Positions 46,416-60,700 of a DNA stretch of 64,000 bases are shown here, in pieces. The stretch comes from Trebouxia sp. TZW2008 (Eukaryota; Chlorophyta; Trebouxiophyceae; Trebouxiales; Trebouxiaceae). The position numbers and the translations under genes were made by a program. Position 1 is the first letter of the stretch; each line of letters opens with the position of its first letter. The notes below the pieces were generated by a model. That model was not told the origin of the DNA. It was given only the letters and a program-made list of their open reading frames with translations, and did no database searches. The stretch lies in NCBI GenBank assembly GCA_002118135.1, contig BDIU01000056.1, forward strand, positions 372,001 to 436,000, given 5' to 3'.

Positions 46416-48418
46416 TCAACAGCAGCTGTTTACAAACTGTTGCAGCTGATCAACATACTCATCAGGGTGTATCCTGTAATGCTCACAGTGTGCGCTGTTC
46501 TCCCACATTCTGCTGCGGATTTTGACGCCCCTTGCTTGCTGTGACTTCTGAAATTTCTGAATTTCTGAGGGTGGGATCAGGGCATCAGCTGAAGAGTAGA
46601 GATACAATTGCGGACAAACCGGGGCAGTTGAACCCCAAGCTTGCCAAATCTGCATACAAATATGTTCTGACCTGAACATTGAGCGTAGCTGAGCTACAGT
46701 ACAAATACATGACATTGCACACAATCTCCACTGCAAGATGCACCTTGAATGTCTCAGCATATGCCACCAGTGGTTGGCAGTCACCACAAGCAGCCTCCAA
46801 CCATGTTGAAAGCTTGTTACGAGGCGGAAGTGGTTGCAAATAAGAAGACTTGCAGTGAGCAGCACATGCGCCATGTGTCAGGAATGGTGTTGAGAATAGC
46901 AATGCAGCAAGAGCGAGCCAACTGTAAATGCCTGTGGCACGCAATATGACTGTGGGTTTGAGTGCCTCTGGGATGCTCAGCACACCTCTTCTTGCCTGTT
47001 GGCTATGACAGGCAGCTTCAGCACTGGTGTGAACAACAGTTCAGCTGCTGAGACAAGCCGTGGATGGTATTTCTGTATGGATTCTGCTGGCTTGGACAGT
47101 ACTGCTGCAGTAAAGCCCCTGCAATATATCATACATTGAGCACCTGAAAAACATTCCTGCGGTAAATTGGGAACTTGCCAGTCCAACTGCCTTGCAGGCA
47201 TCAGCTGGCGCACTAACACAACAGCAGCATCAAAAGCAAGGCAGACACAGCATGCAGTTGTGATACACAATACTGCACAAAGTTTTGAAGCAGCGCCTGA
47301 TCTCAGGCAGTCACAGCAACCCACCTCTCAGTCTAATCACACCATGCAGTGCAAAACGTCTGGAAGCATCATCAGATCACCATAGATACTTGGCCACAAG
47401 CTCTCTTCAGGTTAACGCAAAGCATGGCTGCAAGATGCACGCAGCAAGTTCAACTTGCCAGCTGCATCCTGTCAACTCAAAATGTTGTCAGATGCGAATG
47501 CAGCTTCGGCGTTGCAGCTCTGCTTGCTATTGCACATGCTGCACTGCCTCTCGTGTGCTCTGTTTGCAGCTCTGCAGCTTGCCATGCAGCAGGGCCTACC
47601 TGGCAGATATGTCTGGCGTGAGACGGCACGGAGCAGAGTCCAGAATCAGTCCTTGGACGGGCTGAAGGATGCTTGCTGAGGGTGAGTCTGTCTCGATCGG
47701 CAGTGAGTGCTTGCTAGCATTAGCTGCTGCAAGGGCTCTGAGAACGGTGCCAAAGAACAAGAAGCCTGCATTGCTGCACATTCAGTCTGTGCCCAGGTTC
47801 ACAGTATGGACCCTAGACAAGCCAATGCCGGCAAAAGCTGTTTGGAAAATGTACAGCAGAACCATTATTGATTATGTCGTATGACTACATGATGGCAGCA
47901 TGCATTACATTGTAGACTGAGGCTGAACAACATATGGTGTGCATTGTTACACCAAACTGCCCTCTGGCTGTTGTTTTGGACAGGCCAGATTTGCCAAACT
48001 TCAGCATTTGCAGATACCTGAAGATATGGTAGATCACAGGCTGATCACTCTTCATGCTCTGAGCACTCTGCAGATCTTTGATGAAGTCTGCAGCTCTTGC
48101 ACTGCCGATTGGTGGCAACAAGATGCTTGGTGTAGATGGCCTGTACCCAAAGGTTGTATGTCCCATGTCCTGCCAGAGCTTTATATACCTGTCACAGGGC
48201 ACAATCAGCATTCAATAACGGCACCAGCATGGCTGCAACCTTGTGCCCAAACAAACAACCAAGGAGACAAAGGCGCACTTATTGAAATGACGTTCTTGAG
48301 CTCCCAACCAGCCAATCAACACTACGTGAGGCTTTGATCCAATTTTGCTAACCTTAGAGGCTGAAGATGCCTGTTGATGCAAAGCACACGTGAAAGCTCT
48401 GGGGCGTTTCAGCTGCAA
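46416..48418 (-). CDS. TMEM53/DUF829-type alpha/beta-hydrolase-fold protein
   Basis: Six exons join in phase to 307 residues: 48418-48279, 48188-48018, 47773-47600, 47118-46986, 46921-46850 and 46649-46416. Family blocks in order: HVVLIGWLGAQERHFNKY, the SNAGFLFFGTVLRAL nucleophile-elbow region (usually SNGG), GLILDSAPCR, CPQLYLYSSADALIPP, and HCEHYRIHPDEYVDQL at the end. These match DUF829/TMEM53 proteins, which have a hydrolase fold; in animals TMEM53 sits in the nuclear envelope. Enzymatic activity is unproven for the family. The Ser-Asn-Ala-Gly elbow, Asp (SSADALIP) and His (HYRIHP) could form a triad. The fifth exon is short and least certain. The first Met is followed by a basic, Ser/Ala-rich stretch that could be a transit peptide. 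Confidence 0.83.
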
Positions 48419-51330
<2,912 letters not shown>

Positions 51331-51483
51331 ACAGTGATGTTTAGTCTCTGAATAGATAGTTTGACTTGGTGTTCAGTTGTTCTGACTTGTCCAGCTCAAT
51401 GTGCTGTGGTGGTGCTTTGAAGCTGTTGACCTACCACTGACAGTCAATGAATGATTCTGTTGCAACTTATGACCCTAGCAGTT

Positions 51484-51488
51484 TGTAA
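51484..51488 (+). terminator. candidate TGTAA polyadenylation signal of beta-tubulin
   Basis: TGTAA is the usual poly(A) signal word in chlorophyte algae. It lies 154 bp after the tubulin stop. Other TGTAA words occur near 51637, so the exact site is uncertain. Confidence 0.45.
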
Positions 51489-51777
51489 CAGTATGAACTA
51501 AACGCCATACTCCTTCAGGCTACACGCCTTCGTTTTGCAATTTACATGTGCACGACATCCTTTCCATTGTGCAAGCAGAGGTCGAGCAAACAACAAACGC
51601 TAGGATTGTATTGAATACCACAAGCTGTGCAAACTTGTAACAAATGATTGTAGCAACATACAAACAAAGCATGCTGGGGAGCGGCTGTTGGTCTGATGAT
51701 GTAATTGTGTTTCTATCTGAATTGCAGGCTCATCATACTGGAATGCAAATTCCAATTGTTCACCTGCTTACAAAGCA

Positions 51778-54700
51778 TCAACGAACATGGTAGTCACTGA
51801 AATTCAGTTGTACAAACAGCTCTTGGTAGTGCCCTCTGCCATTTGCATACTTCAGAACCTTGTAGAACACAGAGCTGCGCAACTTAAAGCCTTGAATTTG
51901 CTTGTCCAATGAGCTCCACATGTTGCTGCTGAAAACAATTGCTGAGATGTCATCGCTTTCAGCTTGAAACAGCCTGTATCAAACAGTTCAAACTCATCAC
52001 CTGTGCAGCATTACAGTGAATGCATTTCCACACAGCTTGCACATCACAGCATGTACAGATGCTCAAGGCTGATACAAACTTAATTCAGAGCAGCATCACG
52101 ACGTTGCATACCTGAAGCTGTTCGCAAAGTCCACAACACACTGTAGAGCTGGCTCCATGATTGCTCTGAGTTCCCTTGTAGAGGCTGACATCAAGCACTC
52201 ATGCTGTGCTTGTGCCAAGTATGCAGCATGAGCAGTCTCAAGATCAGCCACATCAGTGACACCCTGCTGAAAGCACACAAACTGTGTTGATACTGTGCAG
52301 GCAGTCACACTCATGGTCAATGGCTGTCAGCAAGTCTGTCAACGCACTGAAGAGGCAGAGCGGCTTTACAACAATGTACACCTTGTGCATCAGTGCTGAC
52401 ACACCACAGCACAGCCCTTCATACACCTTACCTGTGAGTCCATGTCATTTCAATGCTGGCAACATACCCTTGTGCCAAAGTCGACACTCAATCAAGCAAA
52501 CACAACAGAGCTGACAAGGCGCTTGAAGTTAAGGTGGACTCACTCGCATGTTCTGCTGCAGCTGCTGCCAGCAATTGCCGAGAAGCTGCCCCTGTGTGTA
52601 GGCTTGCAGGGCAGAAATCAGGTGAGCAGCCTCGTGTCTGAACAGCTGCAAAGCACGCAGCCGCTGCTGTGCAATGGACAGATCATCACCACTGAGATCC
52701 AATCTGAAAGGGTCTGTGTGCAGGCCTGATGCCCTGGACCTTCCTGACTGGTGTAGCAGGGCATCAAGTGACTTCAGGTCTGACCACAGCTCAGTTGTCA
52801 GCACTGCAACTCGCTTGAGGCACAGCAGCCAGCTGAAGATTGCACTGTACTGCTGTAGGGCGTCCTGCATGCACAGCATGAAATTTTGGGTGTGATCAAT
52901 GTAAGTGGGAGCGTGTGACTTTAGCTAGCAGCTGGTGGCGATACCCGCAGTCATGCAGTGATTGGGCAAGCATGCTCCAGACAGACTTCAGGCAGAATGT
53001 CATTGCAGTCACCACCTTTTGGCATGTAAATGAAGACAGTGTCTGGTGGCGCAACCAAGCTTCATGCTTGATGCATGAAGCCAAGCATACATCAATCCTC
53101 CTATGCTGAAAGGTGGCCAGAATGACAATGACAGCAGAGGGTAGCAACAGATATGTTGAGGCGTGCAGCAGTAAAAGGGAAGGCTGTTGGTCAGGCAGTG
53201 CGCAGCAGCAGCATTTGCCTCGAGCATCAAAGCTGCTTGCAGCATGCAAAACATGACTCAGCTGTCATCTGGTCCTGTCTGGCAAATGCAGCCATGCTGC
53301 ATGCTTTGTCATTCATATGCATGTGCATTTTCACAGACCGAGGAATGCTTCACATGCCAAGGTACATGGTGTCTGTAGCATGATCGGCAAGATAAGCCGG
53401 ATGCAACAGCTGCATTGCTTGCCATGCAGACTGACCTGTGTCACAACCAGGGATAGGGGCCACGCAACTTCAAAGGACAGACGCACAGCCTCTAAGGCTT
53501 TCAGCTGGCTGTTATTGATGCTCGCTGATCTGATGTTGCTGTCCTGCCCTTGATGCTGCAGCGGGAATGCCCCTGACTGCCTTGGGGATGCCCAGGTGCT
53601 GCCCTGGGATGCCCCCAGCTGTCCTGGCAAAGCCCCTGGTTGCCCTGAACCTGCCCTTGTGGGAACAGCCCTGTCTGCCTGCCCTGGGTTCTGCTCAGAT
53701 GGCGGAATTTCAAGCGATACTCGGGCCTTGGCAGCATTTGAGTCCTGCTCAGCTGAGGTGCTTTTGAATGAGCTTTCTAGCATGCTTTGCACGCTGTGCT
53801 CATGCAGCATGCCATGCTGTGCTGCGGAGCTGCAGAGCGCTTCTGCAAAGTTGTCTGCCCAGTCACCAGCAGCCATGAAGAAGTAACGCTGAAAGCAACG
53901 GAACAAATCCATGATCTTCAGCTCATCTAGAAAGAACCTGCAAATTCAAATTTCCAGTTTCTAGTCAGAGTAGCAAGAGGCATGCATCAGATTTAGCAGC
54001 AGCTTGGAGAAGACGTTCAGGAAGCAATGAAACAAGTCCATGATCTTTAGCTCATCCAGAAAACACCTGCAGACCCAATTTTTTTGCTTCTCCTAGGGTA
54101 GTTGAGATTCGCTGCACGCACTGCATTGGGCGGCAGCAGCAGCAGTCAAGCACTTGTGGCTCTGGCTTGAGAGACACATGACTTATGACAGCCCACATGA
54201 AAAATATGGCTTTCCTTAGTGACGCTGACAATCCTGATCGCAGTGTGTCAAGCATAATGCTACATTCATCTTAGTCTGACAGTTGTTGCAGATCACAAGT
54301 GACGCCCATCATTGTTGTCAGAGCTGTTTGCAAACAGGAGTCGCAGATTAGCTATTCCTAGCATGCACTGTTGGACATATCTGCGTTCATGAAGAATGGC
54401 AGGAAGCAAAAGATCCATTAGCAGTGTGAACAAGCTAAGCATAGCAGAAGATTCTGGGCATTTTACTGGATGGCTCATGACCCTACTGATGAATGCTGTA
54501 ATGGTGATCAGCTACAGTACAGACGGGTTGTATGGCCCTACATTGGGTCTCTAGCAGAGCTTCAGTGGTGTCGTGTGGCGCCCCTGTTGGGTCTCTGAAA
54601 GAACCTCAAATGCAAAATTTACACTGTAAACTGTATAGTATCACAGGCATGCTATACTGACATCTGGTGGATGGAAATAGCCACCTCTCCCGGCAGACCG

Positions 54701-57700
54701 CTGTATGCAATGGTCTACCCAATGATCTTTGGATACTGCTATGCTCTAGGTCGCCATCCAGTACAGTACACCAAACAAACAGAAGTAGAGCATCATGGAA
54801 ATGCACCTGAGGCATGATACTCACAACAATCATTGGTTACACTGTCCAGCACATGTGCTAGGTGTGTGTGGCTCAAGTCCTATTCCGCCATGTTGTCTTG
54901 TTCTGAGCGTCACTATATTCACCTGAGGCATGCTCACCTGATGCCTCTGAACCATGGCAGGAACACATGTGTGAAGCTGTCAACTGTGATACGGCCAACT
55001 AGCAGACGAGTTAATGCAACAAGCAAGCAGAGTAAGCTGGCACAGCAGGCACGCATCCATTTGCTCATTGAACAGGTGTAATCAAGAGACTTTGAACCCA
55101 AGGACCAGGCACATATAGACGCAACCAACTGCCTTGGCAGTCAACTGTGTACAAAGACCTCTCCGCTCTTGATGTCCAATATAGTTGATTTAGATTCAAC
55201 ACATGATCGAACTGGTTGGAGACAGTTGATTGCTTCTGTACGTACCTAATTGGGCCTGCTGAGCCTGCGTAGCCCACTTTTATAACGAATGAATGAACGA
55301 ACAAACAAACGAGTGAGTGAGTGAGTGAGTGAGTGAGTGAGTGAGTGAGTGAGTGAGTGAGTGAGTGAGTGAGTGAGTGAGTGAGTGCGTGCGTGAGTGA
55401 GTGAGTGAGTGAGTGAGTGAGTGAGTGAGTGAGTGAGTGAGTGAGTGAGTGAGTGAATGAATGAACAGACGAATGAACCAACTGCCTCATGCAAGTCTGT
55501 CAGAAACTGCTTTGGATCAGTCCAACTGGATATGCAAGGCAGACAAGAGACATGCATACCCAAGGCACGCTTTGCTGACACATCTGTACTGATGCAGGAC
55601 GCCTTGCACCAGACAAGCATCCATTGCAACAGACAAGGGCACTAGCCCCTCCTCATCCTGCCCCTGCCCTGTCTGGGGCTGCTGCAAGTGCCCTGGCCTT
55701 GGGTTTTCTGCTGAGTCAGCTTGTACAGGGCCAGCTTCCTCAAGCTGCCATCGCCTTCTGGCATATATGACCCTTGGCTGTGATGACTCATCCCTGTTGC
55801 AACAGCGGGAAGTCATGACACCACAGCTGTTGATACTTATGATGTCACCTATTTGTGATGTCAGCTGACATGGCTTGGCTGGTGCAATCCTCGTACACCA
55901 CACAGCTTGTACGCAGTGGCAGTGGCAGCACCAACAACAGCAGCAGCAGCTGTAGCATTGGAACAAATATCAGTGCAAGCAAATAGCCTGCTGACAGCAT
56001 TGATGAGAGCTGCTCAAGGAGGAACATTTTTGAAAGGAGAAGCAGCAGCAGCAGCAGCAGCAATAGCAATTGCACCAGCAGAACAAAAGGCAGCATCAGC
56101 GTCAGCAGCGATAGCAACAGCAAAAGCAACAGCAAAAGCAACAGCAACAGCAATTGCAGCAGCAGCATCAGCAGAAAAGATGCAGCGCACCTATTTGCTA
56201 CATGCACTGCCTTGGCCTGAGGAGTCGACTGTCCATGAGCGTCAGCATTTGTACCAGTTGCAGCAATAGTAGAGGCACTAACAGCAGCAGTAGTGACATC
56301 ACACCTGCTTGCTACACGCAACTGAGGAGTGGAATGTCTGAGAGCACTGGCATCAGCATTAGCAGCAGCAGCAGCAGCAGTGGCAGCATATCTTTGTTAT
56401 AAAGGCTTTGCCTCTGCTGAAGGAGTGGGATGTCCAACGGTGTTTGCATAAGCGTCAGCATCAGCAGTAGCTGTGCTAACATGAGCATCAGCAGCAGCTG
56501 TTCTAACATGAGCATCAGCAGCAATAGAGGCAGCATACCTTTGTGCCGCATGCTTTGCGTCTGCAGTTGACTGTCCAAGAGCGCCAGCATTTGCACCAGT
56601 TGTAGCAACAGTAGAGGCACCAGCAGCAGCAAAGGGCTGCACCACACCTGTCCAACCATGCCTGCGTCTGTAGCCTTGCTGTGACTGATCCATGTCATCT
56701 GCACACCATGTTGACAAGTCTGCCTCATTGCGCACACAGATGGCAGCAACACATTGGATGCTTTCTGTACAGGATAACACAGTCAAACAAGCTGACTGCA
56801 GGGTGGTGATACTCAGATAACGGTTGGTATACACACAAATGTTACATACATTGTTTGCGGCACAAAATGCGCCCTATGCAAGACAGCTAATTTGCAAGGA
56901 ATTAGCATCAGACATCAGCCTGGTCATGCAGCCTGTTTACAGCGTCGTAGGATCTGTGCACAACTCAGCTGCTGTGCGACAATCTGTATAACACACAGCA
57001 GTTGGAGGCAATTGTCTTCCAGACCTGACAGGTTGACTTGAGTGGTGCGCAGGTGCTGTGGAGCTATTTGAAGTGCAGCAGCATTTGACGCAGCTTGAAC
57101 AGACAAGGCCATAGCGGCAGACATTGTCCCAGACTCATCAAAACGCTCAGCAAGGTTTGCTGCTTTTCGCTTTGCTTCTGCTGGTGCCTGCAGGCATTTC
57201 TGCTCTGAGTTTGCATGAGCAAATATTAGTCTTCTGCATGCTGACAGACACCTGTATTTATGCAATACATGCAGCACTATGTGGACAGACACCTGAAATG
57301 TGTTTCGACAGGAACGTAAATGGCATTACACGCAGCACTATGTGGACAGACACCTGAATCGCACTTGACAGGAAGCTATATGGCATCACACGCAGCATCA
57401 TGTGGACAGACACCTGATTGCATATTGACAGGAACCTATATGGCATAATGACATACACCCGCAGCAAGGTCAGACAGCAGGTCAGTGTCACCATGCAGGA
57501 GCGCTAAACACAACCTTTACCTGGCCATCCACTTGCTGTGTCTGTGGTGTCTGTGCTGAGGACTCAAACGCAGGGCCAGATGGAAGGGGCTGACGTACAA
57601 ATAGCCCTGACTGATCTGCAGTCTGAGGGGCAGGTGTCAGGGTCTGTTCTGCAACAGCCCCATGACCCACGGTTTGAGGGGCAGAAAGCAAGGCTTGTTC

Positions 57701-60700
57701 CGGAACAGCCCCAGACTGACCAGCTGCAGGGAATGGGTTTTGCACTGGAGCCCAAGCAACCCGCCTATAAGACCCAGCTGCAGGTCTTGTAGCTTCAGCA
57801 GAGGTGGTGGCGGGTAAGCCAGCAGCAGTGGCTATGGCGGCAGCAGTGGGTAGCTGATACTCAGCTGTGGCTGCTGTGTGTGGGCTTTCCGCTGCAGCTG
57901 TGGCTGCTGGAGGCTCCTGTGAGGCTACTGTTTTAGGCGATGTGAGACTGAATGCTTCCACAGCTGTGGCTGGCTGCTGAGTGTCAGAGATGTCCGCAGC
58001 TGCCTGTGGCTCAAGGGCGCTTGCTTGTGTTTCTAGGACTTGACCAGATGGCGCCACAGCTGTGAAGCTCTCGTCTGTACTTGACTGATGCAGTGACTCT
58101 TCAGCTGTGTCTAAGGTGGTCCTGGGGACCTCAGCTGCAATGCCACTGGTTGTACTGCCGCCTTCTGCTACATCTGTGGGCTGCGCAATCTGAATGCTGC
58201 CTAGCAAGACTGCAGCTGTGGTGTTGTCACTGCTGCTGCTGGCTTGGCCTGCTGCAATGAAGGGCTGCTGAACCTGGCCCCACCTGCCCCTGCTACGCGC
58301 ACCCACACCGTTGCTATCAGCTTTCCTTTGCAGACTCGCATCATCAGACACAGCCTGGCTGTCTGTTGCTATGTCTATACCATTGGCTGCTGCATGTGAT
58401 GCTGCATTGCTTTGTGCATCCCCTGAAGTAGAGCTTTGCAAGGTCTCTGGCTTGCTACCATCACCAATTGATGTCTGGGCTTGACTTGCAAGGTCAGCAG
58501 TCCTGCTGCCGAGCTGCTCTGAAGAGGCTGCAGAAACCTTCTCTGCAGTGGCCACAGCCGGGATGCTGGCAGGCTGCTGCCAACGAGGAGCAGGAACAGG
58601 TGTTCTGGGTAGCTCAGCATCCTCAACAGCTTCTGTAGCCTGCAATGTCGCACCAATCATCAATTTATACAGCAAACTTATGGACAAATTGCCGTGCGCC
58701 TTTGTTCTGAAGCCCTTGCTGGCTGTTGACGCATTTCTGAGGGTAAGAACATCAAAATTGCACGTAGTGAGCAAACGATTGTTTGCAGATGCAAAGGCAC
58801 ACCTTGCTACACACCTAACCCAAATCAGGAAGACGTGGCTGGCTGCATTCATGGTTCTGTAGGCTGTTGGTACCTTCACCTCAAGGTACTTATGCATTGT
58901 GCAGCCACACGCTGGCATCAAATGCACGTTTTTCACAGGCTACAAAGTGCTTGCCTCAAGTGCTTTGCGCCTTTGTGCAGCAAGGCGCCAGCGCTGAGTG
59001 CGCCATGACATCCTGTCAGCTGCCTTTTGCATCTGCTGCATGTCCTGCCTTGCAGTTTTAGCAGGTCAGTAATGGAATGCATGTCCTCGCATAGGTGCAA
59101 CTGACAAACCTTAATTGCTACCTACCTCCAGTGCATTGAGCCTCTTTGCAGCTAGACGCCATCTCTGAGTACGCCATGCCATTCTGTCAGCAAGGCCACC
59201 AGCACAGCAGTGACTGCCCTTTCAAATGTCATTGTTTGATGCAGAGCTTATACAAGGCAAACTTGCTTACCTCAAGGGCTTTCCTCCTTTGTGCAGCAAG
59301 ACGCCAGCGCTGAGTGCGCCAGGCCATTCTGTCAGCTGCCTTCTGCATCTGCTGCACATCCTGCCTTGCAGCCTTAGCAGCAGCTGCCACAGCAGCCGTA
59401 GCTGCCCTGTGCTCTGCGCGAGCTGCTGCCTTAAGTACCTCTTCTTCTTCCCTGCAGGCAGGAGTCGAAGTCATATGTCAATGTCAACGCTGCTAAGCAT
59501 GCGTTCTGACTTCTTCTTCTTGACCGTCATGCACATCCTGGCTTGCAGTCCTATCGGCAGCTGCTCCAGCAGCTGCAGCCACCCTGTGCTCTGCACGAGC
59601 TGCTGCTTCCATCACCTCTTCTGCTTCCCTTCAAGTGAGTCACGGTGACATGTGCATGCTGCTGCTTCCAAGTCATATAAGTCAATGCAGCTTGTTCAGT
59701 GGGGCATGATGCAACCATGAAGCAGCACCTGGTTTGCAGGCTTTTCTCAGCTTGAAGGCAGACCCGTTGAACAATCACAGCTGCCTATGCAACAACCAGC
59801 GTGAGAAGAGACTGCATGCCAAGACTAAAGAAGCAGGCATCAAGATCATAAGATGCAGATGAACACAAGCACAATGCAATGCATGTCAAAGCTCAAGATG
59901 TAAAGCAGCAGCATCTGTTGCGCAGGCTGTCAGCTTTGCTGCGACCCTGCTCAGGTCTGTCATGGTCAACTGTGCAAATGAGCCCAATGCAATAGCTTGG
60001 CAAAGGCTCGAAGATTAGTCAGCAGCAGTACATGCACGTGAGCCTATCCCACTTGCATGTCAAAAGATCCACTCTCTAGCTGCTGGCAGCACCTGATGCA
60101 CAGGCCTCTGTCAGCTTCAATACGAGGCTGCTGAATTGTCCACGCAATCTGCAACCCAATGCAACCAAACACAATCCAAAAGCAACAGTTTGTCGAGGTC
60201 GCAAGGCAATGAATGCATGTCACATCAGCAACTTTCCAGCACAGTACCTGATGCGCAGGCTTGTATCAGGTTCAAAGCGGGCCTGGCAAGCTATCATGGC
60301 AGCCTCTGCAGTTGCCTCAATGGATACATGTCAGAAAGGAAGCTCTAGGCAGCAACGCTTCCTGGCATGAACACAGGCTCAGTGCAGTGAATGCAACGAC
60401 ATAAAGTAGCAGGCTTTTGTCAGCTTCACGATGGGCCTGGTGAGCTGTCATGCAGGCCTGTGCAAACAAACGCAAGCCCAGTGCAATGCCTCGTCAAGGC
60501 AGCGCCTGAAGGGCTTGTATACAAGCTGACTTTAATCTATGTCAGAGCTGCAGGTGAACTCTACTGGTACCTGATGCGCAGGCTTCTGTCAGCCTGAAGA
60601 CGCGCCTGGTGAGCTGTCATGGCGGCCTGCTGCTCCCCCAACACCCTGAGTCTGTGCAACCGCTGCTGCCGAGCTTCTTCCTCTTTTCTGGCCCGGACTG

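Noticed and set aside
55065..55629. Open frames with long THSLTHSL runs
   Set aside because: They arise from the GAGT tetranucleotide repeat in a GCP6 intron.
55907..56752. Ala-rich and Leu-rich open frames of 120-158 residues
   Set aside because: CAG/CTG repeats are open in all frames. The splice-consistent GCP6 model places most of this in an intron.
57538..57792. Plus-strand open frame rich in Gln and Pro
   Set aside because: It is the shadow of the long Ala/Pro/Gln GCP6 exon on the minus strand.
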